Numbered from the stretch's first letter, positions 38,475 through 46,859 are shown. The stretch is 64,000 nucleotides of DNA from Draconibacterium mangrovi (GCF_010586825.1 NZ_JAAAGB010000003.1:62001-126000), one strand, 5' to 3'. The notes: generated from the letters alone by a model not told the origin. Numbers and translations: made by a program.

Positions 38475-38982
38475 AATAATTGCCATTACCGGAGCCGAAT
38501 CAACCGGAAAAAGTACACTTGCCAAAGCCTTGGCAACGCATTATAAGGTACCGTTCGTACCCGAATTCGCAAGAAATTACGTAGAACAACTACATCGTTC
38601 GTACACTTATAACGATGTTATTCTGATAGCACAAAAGCAAGTTGAACAATACAACGAAATGGTTTTGCAGCAACCACCTCTGATTATTTTAGATACCTGG
38701 CTTCTCATTACAAAAATCTGGCTGGATGTTGTTTTCGGGAAAGTTCCTGCATGGATTGAAGAAACAATCAAAGAAACTCGTATTGACACTTTTTTGGTTT
38801 GTGATACTGATTTGCCCTGGGTCCCTGATAATGTTCGTGAGAATGGTGGAACTAATCGCGAAAAACTTCAGAAAACTTACATAGAGGAAATAAAAAATTA
38901 CCGATTCTCCTATCATTTAATAAAAGGGAATTACGAAGAGCGAAAAAAAGCTGCAATTCAAGTCATCTCAAGTTTAGATTAA
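38458..38982 (+). CDS. NadR-like nicotinamide riboside kinase (AAA_28 type)
   Basis: 174 aa. A P-loop GAESTGKST (about 11-19) and VPEFARNYVEQL match the kinase half of NadR, which phosphorylates nicotinamide riboside. The TTG start is used because no ATG precedes the P-loop and because it overlaps pnuC by 17 nt, implying coupling. Import by PnuC and phosphorylation here would form an NAD salvage unit. There is no NMN-adenylyltransferase domain, so another enzyme must finish NAD synthesis. Confidence 0.9.
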   Translation: MKQTTKIIAITGAESTGKSTLAKALATHYKVPFVPEFARNYVEQLHRSYTYNDVILIAQKQVEQYNEMVLQQPPLIILDTWLLITKIWLDVVFGKVPAWIEETIKETRIDTFLVCDTDLPWVPDNVRENGGTNREKLQKTYIEEIKNYRFSYHLIKGNYEERKKAAIQVISSLD

Positions 38983-39042
38983 AACCTTCAACAAGAAACT
39001 TCTTTTATATGTTATATGTTACAATTCTTAAATGAATGTAAT

Positions 39043-39050
39043 TAGTTTTG
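39043..39050 (+). promoter_or_regulatory. -7 promoter element of the serine acetyltransferase gene
   Basis: TAGTTTTG is an exact TAnnTTTG match, about 18 nt before the ATG. No clear -33 element. Confidence 0.5.
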
Positions 39051-39067
39051 TAATATAAATCAACGAT

Positions 39068-39994
39068 ATGACAAATAATACCGTAGACCAAAAAATTTTA
39101 GATACAGTAAGCAAACTGAGTAACCCTGAATCATACAAATTAGTTTGTCATAAACATATGATGGGAGATCCATTGCCATCAAATAAACAATTGAAACGAA
39201 TTATTAATCTGGTTCGCGAGATTCTTTTCCCCGGCTATTTTGGAACAACTACTTTAAAAACCACCATAACTCCACATTATATGGGAGTTTATGTTGATGA
39301 GTTGCTTGAAATGCTTACCCGTGAGATTTTGGCCGGACTGTGTTTTGAGTGTACCGACGAATCGGAACAAAGAGTTGAAAAACACAGAACAGGAGCCCAG
39401 GAAAAAGCGGTTGCTTTTATAGAGTTTCTGCCGGAGATCAGGCGCAGATTAGGTGCTGATGTTGAGGCTACATTTTTGAATGATCCGGCAGCAAAAAACT
39501 TTGGCGAAGTTATTTTTAGTTATCCGGGAATCCGGGCTATTACAAATTACCGTATTGCCCACAAACTTCTGGAACTGGATGTTCCTCTTATCCCGCGTTT
39601 TATTACCGAAATGGCGCACAGCGAAACCGGAATAGATATCCATCCGCGTGCTCAAATTGGCGAAAGTTTTACAATCGACCACGGTACTGGAGTTGTTATT
39701 GGATCGACATGTATTATTGGCGACAATGTAAAAATATACCAGGGCGTTACCTTAGGGGCAAAAAGTTTTCCTCTTGATGATAATGGCAACCCAATTAAAG
39801 GAATTCCACGCCACCCGATTTTGGAAAACAACGTAGTTATTTATGCAGGTGCAACTATTCTTGGCCGCGTAACAATTGGCGAAAACTCCGTTATTGGAGG
39901 TAATGTTTGGGTAACCAACGATCTTCCCGCCAATTCTCGTGTGGTGCAAAAACGCCCGAGAGATATTCCGTTTATGGACGGAGCAGGTATTTAA
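39068..39994 (+). CDS. cysE: Serine O-acetyltransferase
   Basis: Makes O-acetylserine from serine and acetyl-CoA, the first step of cysteine synthesis. 308 aa, the longer Bacteroidota form with an alpha-helical N-terminal region (about 1-180). The left-handed beta-helix has hexapeptide repeats and the catalytic pair in GIDIHPRAQIG and FTIDHGTGVVIG. The C-terminal tail is short and lacks the usual cysteine-sensitive extension by eye. The next gene begins about 20 nt downstream. Confidence 0.95.
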   Translation: MTNNTVDQKILDTVSKLSNPESYKLVCHKHMMGDPLPSNKQLKRIINLVREILFPGYFGTTTLKTTITPHYMGVYVDELLEMLTREILAGLCFECTDESEQRVEKHRTGAQEKAVAFIEFLPEIRRRLGADVEATFLNDPAAKNFGEVIFSYPGIRAITNYRIAHKLLELDVPLIPRFITEMAHSETGIDIHPRAQIGESFTIDHGTGVVIGSTCIIGDNVKIYQGVTLGAKSFPLDDNGNPIKGIPRHPILENNVVIYAGATILGRVTIGENSVIGGNVWVTNDLPANSRVVQKRPRDIPFMDGAGI

Positions 39995-40013
39995 GAAACA
40001 AAAAATCAAATCA

Positions 40014-41150
40014 TTGAAAGAGTATAAATTGATCGCTAAAACCTTTTCCGGTTTGGAAGATGTTTTGGCCAAAGAAGTGAAGCGTATTGGTGGTAAAAAC
40101 GTACGACGCGGAAAACGTGCTGTATTTTATGACGGTGACCTTGAAATCATCTATAAGTCAAACTATAACCTTCGTACAGCTTTACGTATTTTAAAAGAGA
40201 TTGAACATTTTAATTTTAAAACTGTCGATCAGTTTTACTTAAAATGTAAAAGAATAAAATGGCAAAACTATTTTAATGTCGATCAGAATTTTGTGATTAA
40301 CAGTGTTGTCATAGACTCACGAGATTTTAGAAACTCGATGTTTGCATCGCTTAAAGTGAAAGATGCCATAGCCGATTATTTTCGTGAGAATTTCGGGAAA
40401 CGCCCAAGTGTTGACACCGATAATCCGGATATTATTATAAATGTTCATATTTTTCAGGATAACTGTACTTTGTCGATTGACAGCTCGGGTGAATCGTTAC
40501 ACAAAAGAGGATATCGTGTAAAACAGGGAGACGCACCTTTAAACGAAGTACTTGCTGCCGGTATGATCTATCTCACAGGCTGGCTTGGAAATTCGGATTT
40601 TATGGATCCAATGTGTGGTTCGGGCACTATCCCCATTGAAGCGGCTATGATTGCCCAGAATATTCCTGCTGCCAAATTCCGAAAAGAATTTGCCTTTCAG
40701 CTCTGGAATGATTTTGATCCTTTGCTTTGGGAAAAAGTTACAGAACCGGTTGAAAAACGAGAGTTCAGGCATAAAATCTATGCATCGGATATTTCGGGAA
40801 GTAATTTGTTAAATGCACAAACCAATGCACGACGTGCTTTAGTATTTAATAAAATACAATTTGCCTGTACCGATTTTAAAAATCTGGATATTGAATTGAA
40901 TAACGCAACCATCGTAACAAATCCACCTTACGGAGAGAGGCTAAAGGAAAATGATCTGGATGGTCTTTATTCAATGATTGGAGAGCGTTTAAAACACCAG
41001 TATGCAGGAAACAGTGCCTGGATCTTAAGCTCTTCGATAGATAGCTTAAAATTTGTTGGGCTAAAACCGTCGCAACGAATCGATTTATTTAACGGGGCTT
41101 TAAAATGTAAGTATAATAATTACAGGCTATTTGAGGGAAAGGAAAAATAA
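40014..41150 (+). CDS. RlmL-like rRNA guanine-N2 methyltransferase (THUMP + UPF0020)
   Basis: The TTG start at 40014 was chosen because it lies downstream of the cysE stop and gives the normal family N terminus (KEYKLIAKTFSGLEDVLAKEV in parts); this gives 378 aa. A THUMP domain (about 45-155) precedes a Rossmann methyltransferase with MCGSGTIPIEAA (SAM loop, about 203-214) and NPPYGERL, the N2-guanine methylation motif. It methylates large-subunit rRNA, probably the 23S guanine-N2 site. The longer ORF would overlap cysE. Confidence 0.92.
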   Translation: MKEYKLIAKTFSGLEDVLAKEVKRIGGKNVRRGKRAVFYDGDLEIIYKSNYNLRTALRILKEIEHFNFKTVDQFYLKCKRIKWQNYFNVDQNFVINSVVIDSRDFRNSMFASLKVKDAIADYFRENFGKRPSVDTDNPDIIINVHIFQDNCTLSIDSSGESLHKRGYRVKQGDAPLNEVLAAGMIYLTGWLGNSDFMDPMCGSGTIPIEAAMIAQNIPAAKFRKEFAFQLWNDFDPLLWEKVTEPVEKREFRHKIYASDISGSNLLNAQTNARRALVFNKIQFACTDFKNLDIELNNATIVTNPPYGERLKENDLDGLYSMIGERLKHQYAGNSAWILSSSIDSLKFVGLKPSQRIDLFNGALKCKYNNYRLFEGKEK

Positions 41151-41163
41151 GGACATAAAAAAA

Positions 41164-41190
41164 GGGTTAAAACCGTCCTTGTTTTAACCC
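41164..41190 (-). terminator. Terminator of the three-peptide operon
   Basis: A perfect 10-bp stem (GGGTTAAAAC/GTTTTAACCC) with a 7-nt loop. On the minus strand TTTTTTTATG follows, so it ends the minus-strand peptide transcript rather than the plus-strand methyltransferase transcript. Confidence 0.93.
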
Positions 41191-41224
41191 CTGTACTAAC
41201 AACTCAATTGGTTCTGTATATAGG

Positions 41225-41368
41225 CTATTCTTCTTCAAAATCATAAATATCTTTATCTCTTGAATTTGGTGTTCCTCCACCTCTAACTTCATTTAGTTCT
41301 TCTTGAGATAGAACTTCAAAATCAAAATTGTCTGAATTGTATTGTGATATCATAGTTATAGCTTTCAT
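41225..41368 (-). CDS. GG-leader peptide, tandem copy 3 (promoter-distal)
   Basis: A 47-residue peptide that starts MKAITMISQY and has the leader pattern FEVLSQEELNEVRGG, followed by the 16-residue GTPNSRDKDIYDFEEE. Leaders of this LSxxELxxVxGG type mark secreted or modified natural-product precursors in Bacteroidota, where a peptidase cuts after GG. The C-terminal half is almost identical in all three copies while N-terminal parts vary. It is separated from copy 2 by 18 nt. An internal ATG at residue 6 is possible. No cysteine is present, so a simple lanthipeptide is unlikely. Function unknown. Confidence 0.8.
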   Translation of the reverse strand: MKAITMISQYNSDNFDFEVLSQEELNEVRGGGTPNSRDKDIYDFEEE

Positions 41369-41386
41369 TGTTTAAATTTTTTAGGC

Positions 41387-41524
41387 TTATTCTTCTTCGA
41401 AATCGTAAATATCTTTATCTCTTGATTTTGGTGTTCCTCCGCCGCGAACCTCGTTCATCGCGTCATTAGATAATACTTCAAAATCACTATTGCTCTCTGT
41501 GAAAAAATTTGCTATAACTTTCAT
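41387..41524 (-). CDS. GG-leader peptide, tandem copy 2
   Basis: A 45-residue peptide starting MKVIANFFTESN, with leader FEVLSNDAMNEVRGG and tail GTPKSRDKDIYDFEEE. It differs from copy 3 by Asn to Lys in the tail, and the nucleotide sequence shows synonymous differences (for example GATTTC versus GATTTT), which supports selection on protein. It is 37 nt from copy 1 and 18 nt from copy 3, so all three are one transcript. Codon differences argue against very recent duplication. Confidence 0.8.
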   Translation of the reverse strand: MKVIANFFTESNSDFEVLSNDAMNEVRGGGTPKSRDKDIYDFEEE

Positions 41525-41561
41525 ATCTTATAATCTTAACAGTAAATACTTTTTTTAATGA

Positions 41562-41705
41562 TTATTCATCAAAATCATAAATGTCTTTATCTCTTGAATT
41601 TGGAGTTCCACCACCACGAACTTCGCTCATTGCTTTTTCGTTGATTACTTCAAAACCAAAAACTTCGAAAGTATTTTCTGTTGATTCAAACTGTACTCTT
41701 TTCAT
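41562..41705 (-). CDS. GG-leader peptide, tandem copy 1 (promoter-proximal)
   Basis: A 47-residue peptide starting MKRVQFESTENTFEVFG, with leader FEVINEKAMSEVRGG and tail GTPNSRDKDIYDFDE. It lacks one Glu of the tail of the other copies. It is the first gene after the promoter region, about 95 nt from the divergent TPR-CHAT frame. The shared motif EVRGGGTPxSRDKDIYDF is the hallmark of the group. The peptide is acidic and has no signal sequence for the Sec pathway. Confidence 0.8.
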   Translation of the reverse strand: MKRVQFESTENTFEVFGFEVINEKAMSEVRGGGTPNSRDKDIYDFDE

Positions 41706-41769
41706 CGTATAATAAATTAATTCGTTAAACTTTTAAACACACATTCACTAATATATTCTGATAAGTAGA

Positions 41770-41781
41770 AAAAGGTAACCC
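41770..41781 (-). promoter_or_regulatory. Candidate sigma-recognition motif upstream of the peptide operon
   Basis: On the minus strand this reads GGGTTACCTTTT and is followed 12 nt later by AATATATTAG. The same 12-mer and the same AATATATTAG occur in the same orientation upstream of the ECF sigma gene at 46888-46899. It lies 65 nt before the first peptide ATG. The spacers to AATATATTAG differ by 3 nt, so the -10 partner is uncertain. Confidence 0.55.
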
Positions 41782-41784
41782 CCC

Positions 41785-41819
41785 TTTTTTGAAAAAAATT
41801 GAAAAAAGTTCTATTTTGG
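41785..41819 (+). promoter_or_regulatory. Possible promoter of the TPR-CHAT gene
   Basis: TTTTTTG ending at 41791 is followed, after 20 nt, by TATTTTGG (41812-41819), one mismatch from TAnnTTTG. It would start transcription near 41825, consistent with the ATG at 41841 and not with the TTG at 41799. Confidence 0.35.
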
Positions 41820-41840
41820 TGGAATAATTCACAACATCAG

Positions 41841-44732
41841 ATGACAATTTTCAAGCGGATAATCTTTGTTTTTTACCTACTATTCTTACCTAATTTTTTA
41901 CTTAGTCAAGAAGTCAACACAGACTCGTTAAGACTACTAACCAACAAGTTAGGACAAAATGGGGCCAGATTGGGCAACGAAGGTAAATACACTGAAGCTT
42001 TAGAGGCTTTTAAACTGTTTCTGCATGAACGAAAAAAAATTTACGGAGAAAAAGATTATTTTTTAACTCAGCCATATATGATGTTAGGTATTACCTACAA
42101 AAATTTAGGTGAAAACGATATGGCACTTAGAAGTTATGAGCTTGCTGAAACAAATTATTATTTGCGTTCAGACCCTCCGCAAGGTCTATTGGGAAGCATA
42201 TATTTAAATCTTGGCAATGTATATCGAGCCAAATTGGATTATAAAAATGCCATAACCTATTTTAGTCAAGCTTTAAACGTATACCAAAATCAAGATCCTA
42301 TTGATATTTATGATATTACAAATGCATATTATTCCATTGCGGAGGTTGAATTTGTTAGCAAAAACTACCAATCCGTTATTGACATTGCAGAAAAATGCTA
42401 TGCTTCGGCTGATACATCCAATCAAATATATTTTGATAACGTTATGGGAGGTAGTTACTATAACCTTAATGAAATCGAAAAAGCAGATTATCATTTTAAA
42501 CATGCCATTTCATTGTCAGAAGATTATTATGGTAAAGGTATAGACCTCGCCTACGCATACATGAGTTACGCAGAATTTCTTTCAGGTATAAATAATTTTG
42601 AAAAAGCAGTAGAAAATTTATCAGAAGCTTATAATATTTTAGAGTATTTCCAAAAAGATTTTGGCCCAGTACTCTCCAATTATTATGAATATGAAGGAAA
42701 TATTTACAGAAACCGTACAATAAAGACCCAGGAAATAAACCGGTTTAAAAGGGAAAAAAGGCAAAACCTACTCAAATCAATTGATTCCTACAAAAAAGGA
42801 CTAGCTGCATTGGAAGTAAGCCAAATTGATCCTGAAAGTTCCGATATTAAAATCCGACAAACACGTTCGCTAATGGATTGCCTTGACCTGATAAAAGCAA
42901 TTGGTGATGTATATCTTGAAATAGCCCTGCTTGATAATGAAAATAAAGGCATCGATTACAGCGAAAACCTTGATTATGCACTAAGCTGCTATAACAATAC
43001 GAGTAACCTTATTCAACAGGCGCGAAAAGAAATTTCAAACGATGAAAGTAAAATTCAGCTGTCGAACCTGCAATATCAGACTATAAGTAAAATTATTGAG
43101 ACAGCCTATCTTGCCTATAGTTATTCGGGAAATCAGGAATTCCTTGATATTGCTTTTAATAATTCAGAGCAACTAAAAAGTAGTGCGTTATTCGATAAAA
43201 TTGCCAATGAACTAGCGCAGGAAAATAGTTTAATCCCTGACAGCCTGCTGGAACTGGAGCGTAAATTAAATAATACTATTGCCAACTATTCCGAATTACA
43301 ATACGAGGAATTAAGCTACGATGAACCAGATAGTTCGTTATTGGACGAATTTAATGATAAGATTTTTAATGCATCGCGGCAAAGAGATGAGCTGAATCGG
43401 TTTATGGAAGAAAGTTACCCCGACTACTACCAATTAAAATATTCCAACTCGTCGCTTAGTTTAAATGAAATACAAGATAGGATTGACCGAAAGGAAGCAA
43501 TTGTTGAGTATTTTTTAGCTGAACCATCAACGGAAAACATTAAAAATAGTAGTGATGCCGATACATTAACTTCGTTGTATACGTTTTTTATTACCAACGA
43601 CAATATTGAATTTCACAAAAAAACGCTCGACAACGGAGAAATACAGGCTTTGGAAGAAACCTTTCGGTTTATTTCATCTACCGACTACATGTTTACACAC
43701 AACGAAGATGCAAAACAATACTGCGTTTCTTCGCACCGTTTATACAACATGCTGCTTGCCCCTTACGAGCAAGACATTACTGAAAAACACCTGACAATAA
43801 TACCTGACGGAAAACTAAATTACATTGCATTCGACGGACTATTAAAAACGCTGCCCGACACAAGTGAAACCATCCGTTTTAACGAATTGAACTATCTGGT
43901 AAAAGATGTAAATATTAACTACGCTAATTCGGTAAATATTTTCCTTAAAAACAAAGCTGCGAAACCCAAGCTGCGAAACCACACTCTGGCATTTGCTCCA
44001 GAATACAATTCGGAAGAATTCAAAATGACGGGAACAAGCTATAAACTTGCACCACTACCGGGCGTACAAAAAGAAGTTGATGATATAGCTAAATCAGTTA
44101 GTACTACTATTTTTAGAAGCAAAGATGCAACCGAGCAAAATTTCAGAGAAGAGAGTGGCAATTTTGATATTCTTCACCTGGCAATGCACGCGTACATAAA
44201 CGATTCGTTACCGGCGTATTCCCGTCTGGCATTTAGTCAAAATACAGATACAACGACTTTGGATAATGATGGCTGGCTAAATACCGCAGATATCTACAAT
44301 CTCGAATTAAATGCCAGCATGACGGTTCTAAGTGCATGTAACACAGGAGTTGGGAAACTTCAAAAAGGAGAAGGACTGATGAGTTTGGCAAGAGGTTTTT
44401 TATATGCCGGATGTCCATCGGTAATAATGTCGCTTTGGGAAGTTGAAGATGCTGCAGGCACAAAAATTATGACCTCCTTTTATAAATACTTAAAAGCAGG
44501 AAAAACAAAAGATGAAGCGCTTCGGCTTGCTAAACTGAAATACCTTGAAGAATCGAATTCAAGACTTGCTCACCCGCATTATTGGATGAGCTTTAAATGT
44601 ATTGGAGATAATTCTCCGGTATATACCAGTTATGATCTTTACTTTTTTGCAATTCTTATTCTTTTGATCATCGCTTTTTCAATCGACCAGGGAATTCGCA
44701 TAAAAAAAGCCCGTCGTAACCGACAGGCTTAA
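41841..44732 (+). CDS. Exported TPR-CHAT protease anchored by a C-terminal TM helix
   Basis: 963 aa from the ATG of MTIFKRIIFVF; the longer TTG frame lies in a likely promoter. A signal peptide (about 1-22) is followed by TPR repeats (about 25-450), a helical linker, and a CHAT domain (about 560-920). CHAT is a clan CD (caspase/separase-like) cysteine protease fold. The dyad is His783 in LHLAMHAYIN and Cys833 in LSACNTGVG, both conserved. A TM helix (about 935-955) and basic tail (KKARRNRQ) place the enzyme on the periplasmic face. It diverges from the peptide operon and faces the sigma/anti-sigma operon. Its substrate is unknown; the TPR array probably selects it. Confidence 0.95.
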   Translation: MTIFKRIIFVFYLLFLPNFLLSQEVNTDSLRLLTNKLGQNGARLGNEGKYTEALEAFKLFLHERKKIYGEKDYFLTQPYMMLGITYKNLGENDMALRSYELAETNYYLRSDPPQGLLGSIYLNLGNVYRAKLDYKNAITYFSQALNVYQNQDPIDIYDITNAYYSIAEVEFVSKNYQSVIDIAEKCYASADTSNQIYFDNVMGGSYYNLNEIEKADYHFKHAISLSEDYYGKGIDLAYAYMSYAEFLSGINNFEKAVENLSEAYNILEYFQKDFGPVLSNYYEYEGNIYRNRTIKTQEINRFKREKRQNLLKSIDSYKKGLAALEVSQIDPESSDIKIRQTRSLMDCLDLIKAIGDVYLEIALLDNENKGIDYSENLDYALSCYNNTSNLIQQARKEISNDESKIQLSNLQYQTISKIIETAYLAYSYSGNQEFLDIAFNNSEQLKSSALFDKIANELAQENSLIPDSLLELERKLNNTIANYSELQYEELSYDEPDSSLLDEFNDKIFNASRQRDELNRFMEESYPDYYQLKYSNSSLSLNEIQDRIDRKEAIVEYFLAEPSTENIKNSSDADTLTSLYTFFITNDNIEFHKKTLDNGEIQALEETFRFISSTDYMFTHNEDAKQYCVSSHRLYNMLLAPYEQDITEKHLTIIPDGKLNYIAFDGLLKTLPDTSETIRFNELNYLVKDVNINYANSVNIFLKNKAAKPKLRNHTLAFAPEYNSEEFKMTGTSYKLAPLPGVQKEVDDIAKSVSTTIFRSKDATEQNFREESGNFDILHLAMHAYINDSLPAYSRLAFSQNTDTTTLDNDGWLNTADIYNLELNASMTVLSACNTGVGKLQKGEGLMSLARGFLYAGCPSVIMSLWEVEDAAGTKIMTSFYKYLKAGKTKDEALRLAKLKYLEESNSRLAHPHYWMSFKCIGDNSPVYTSYDLYFFAILILLIIAFSIDQGIRIKKARRNRQA
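44707..44730 (-). terminator. Terminator of the sigma/anti-sigma-like operon
   Basis: AAGCC and GTCG pair with CGAC and GGCTT across one mismatch, with loop TAAC. On the minus strand TTTTTTTAT follows. It overlaps the 3' end of the convergent TPR-CHAT gene. Confidence 0.7.
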
Positions 44733-44779
44733 TTGAATGTGTATATGTTTTCGAATTAATCTATTGGACGATTCTTCGA

Positions 44780-46288
44780 TTATTTGAAAGAGTACTTGAG
44801 CTTTCTTAGGATTGCCTTGGCATCTTTTTGGTAATGACCCTTACGATCAATAACTGCCAGCAATTCTTTCTTAGCCTCTGCTCTTTTATTCATTTTCAGG
44901 TAACAAAGTGCTTTATACCACTCGGCTTCCTCTATGAACATATTATTTCCGTGATCAATAACTTTAGTATACTCAGTTACCGCTTTCGGATATTTATTCA
45001 AATTCTGATAACTCAAACCTTTATAAAACTGCGGAACAAATTGCTCATCAGCTTTAACTGTTACATTATTCAGCAAATCAATAGTCTTTTGGTACTCATT
45101 CTGCTGAAAATACATTTGAGCCTGATGTATTACACTCACATCGCTGTCAACCGAACGTTCAGATGCCCAGGTTGTCGACTCAAAGTACTTGTCGTACGAA
45201 TTGTCCATTGTATTGGTATTCATTTGCATTGCACCAAGTAAACCTACCAATACCAAAACAACGGCTACGCTGCTGCGCCAGAATTTTGTGGTACCAATCT
45301 CTATACGAGGCATTATAATCGATTTCACCTCTTTCTTCTCGGATTCTTCTCTTGCGTCTTTTAGTTTCTGGCGTAAGCCCATGATATCCATCTCTGAGAC
45401 GGCAGAGTTTATATTCTCGCGAAGTGCCACTTCCGCCATCAGATCGGTATTTTCTTTTAATTCGGCACTGAATTCTTCTAATAAACTTTCCTCCAGTACT
45501 CCATCAATAAAGTCTTCAATGGCCTGTTCACTAACGTTCCACGATGTTTCAGACTCCATGATATTTCTCAATTCACTTCTCAGATCCATTACATCGGTTT
45601 CTGCAACAGCCATTTCAAGCTCTTTATGCAAACTAACTTCTGATTGTAACAGTTCATTTTGGTTCAACTCAACTTCAAATTCGGCCAAAATATCGTCACC
45701 CATTTCTCCCTCAAGATATGAGTCGATATCTTCAACTGAATACTGCGGTTCAACCGATTTTGCCACTTGCTGCAATGTTTCGCGCAAGTTCAGGATATCT
45801 GTTTCCAAAACAGCTTCTTCCAGGCCTTCCAGACCTTCCATATCAAAACCGTTCAGGTCATCTTCAATAACGACTTGCTCAGAACCGTTTTGCTCTTTGT
45901 AATAATGGTGAATGTTTTCGTTGCTGGTTCGTTCATGCTGATACACATGAACTTTTGGGAGCGATTCGAAACTTTCAATAAGTTCTTCGGGTGTTAACTC
46001 TGCAGTGGCTTCTTCAAATTCGCTGAAGTTGTCCAACAGCTCGAAAGAGCCATTTAACCTGCCATTTTTTGTACTGTTTGTTTGAATTTTTTCGAGTTTC
46101 CCTTTAAGATCAAGAATATCCATTTCCAAAACGGCTGACTGGATATTTTTGTGAAGTTCAACTTCATCTCTTAATTCCTGGTTTAATTCTAACTCTTTTT
46201 CAAATTCTTCTCTCTCTTGTTTGTTTAAAAGATCTAAACAGTAATCTTCAATGCGTCCAAATAATTCTGCTTTAGGTGTCATCTTCAA
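44780..46288 (-). CDS. Membrane protein with repeated anti-sigma-like modules and C-terminal TPRs
   Basis: 502 aa. Three similar helical modules (about 10-68, 184-243, 253-312) and one fragment (155-176) share the pattern EDY/DSY..L...EF..EL..N..L..EV.LH..I..AV.E.DI..LR..L. This resembles an anti-sigma cytoplasmic region repeated within one protein. A single TM helix (about 337-354) then leads to TPRs (about 385-500), which would be extracytoplasmic. The gene overlaps the sigma factor gene by 17 nt, as anti-sigma partners often do. No zinc-binding HxxxCxxC motif is present. Periplasmic TPRs could be a docking site for the neighbouring TPR-CHAT protease. Confidence 0.85.
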   Translation of the reverse strand: MKMTPKAELFGRIEDYCLDLLNKQEREEFEKELELNQELRDEVELHKNIQSAVLEMDILDLKGKLEKIQTNSTKNGRLNGSFELLDNFSEFEEATAELTPEELIESFESLPKVHVYQHERTSNENIHHYYKEQNGSEQVVIEDDLNGFDMEGLEGLEEAVLETDILNLRETLQQVAKSVEPQYSVEDIDSYLEGEMGDDILAEFEVELNQNELLQSEVSLHKELEMAVAETDVMDLRSELRNIMESETSWNVSEQAIEDFIDGVLEESLLEEFSAELKENTDLMAEVALRENINSAVSEMDIMGLRQKLKDAREESEKKEVKSIIMPRIEIGTTKFWRSSVAVVLVLVGLLGAMQMNTNTMDNSYDKYFESTTWASERSVDSDVSVIHQAQMYFQQNEYQKTIDLLNNVTVKADEQFVPQFYKGLSYQNLNKYPKAVTEYTKVIDHGNNMFIEEAEWYKALCYLKMNKRAEAKKELLAVIDRKGHYQKDAKAILRKLKYSFK

Positions 46289-46859
46289 GTATCTTTTTAA
46301 ATTCTGTATCTTGCTTAATGCGCTTTATCAACAGTTCTTTACATTTATACTTTCTTGTTTTAGCGTATTTTTCAGTTTTGTAGCCCATAATTCTCGCAAT
46401 TTCTTTTAGCGGGACCTTTTCAAAAAACATCTGTAATAGCTTCTGACAATCTGTACTCAAGGTTTTGAAATGCTTTTGATACAATCCGTATTTCTGGTTT
46501 TTATCGACCAATTCTACCAGGTTGTCATCGTAAACGTCTTCCTGGAACGGCAATGAATCGTTCAGCTTTTCTTTCTCAATCCGTCGTTTCTCTAATTGCT
46601 TTAACCACAAAAAACGACACACTGAGAATAAATATCCTTGAAAAGAACTCTTTTCGAAAATTAAATCGTTTTCTTTTAATTTCCTGTAAATTACGATAAT
46701 AGCTTCCTGAAAAACATCACTGGCATCGTCCTCACTTCCTTGGTTTTTCTTAATGAAATAATTTACTTTATAGTAGTACTGTTTGTATATGTACTGCAAA
46801 ATTAAATTATCGTGCCTTAAGATTCCTTTCAGGATTTGCGCATCCGTATAATTTATCAT
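46272..46859 (-). CDS. ECF-type RNA polymerase sigma factor
   Basis: 195 aa, a group 4 sigma factor. Region 2 (about 20-90) contains DASDVFQEAIIVIYRKL and FQGYLFSVCRFLWL; region 4 (about 125-185) has the HTH KEIARIMGYKTEKYAKTRKYKCKE. It recruits RNA polymerase to a small regulon. It is cotranscribed with the anti-sigma-like gene. The motif GGGTTACCTTTT lies about 30 nt upstream of its own ATG, which suggests autoregulation. Confidence 0.95.
   Translation of the reverse strand: MINYTDAQILKGILRHDNLILQYIYKQYYYKVNYFIKKNQGSEDDASDVFQEAIIVIYRKLKENDLIFEKSSFQGYLFSVCRFLWLKQLEKRRIEKEKLNDSLPFQEDVYDDNLVELVDKNQKYGLYQKHFKTLSTDCQKLLQMFFEKVPLKEIARIMGYKTEKYAKTRKYKCKELLIKRIKQDTEFKKILEDDT

Noticed and set aside
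39939-40013. Longer rRNA methyltransferase N terminus overlapping cysE
   Set aside because: The added residues are the out-of-frame end of cysE and have no counterpart in the THUMP family.
41225-41705. The three peptide genes as a coding-free repeat
   Set aside because: Differences among copies are largely synonymous in the conserved half, each has ATG and stop, and the GG leader pattern is kept, so I treat them as genes.
41841-44732. Type III-E CRISPR effector Csx29
   Set aside because: There is no gRAMP or CRISPR array and this CHAT protein has a signal peptide and a TM anchor, so only the general architecture is shared.
45189-45902. 237-residue Ser-rich ORF opposite the anti-sigma-like gene
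   Set aside because: The Ser/Phe-rich composition is what the complement of acidic helical codons gives; the opposite strand overlaps the sigma gene as expected.
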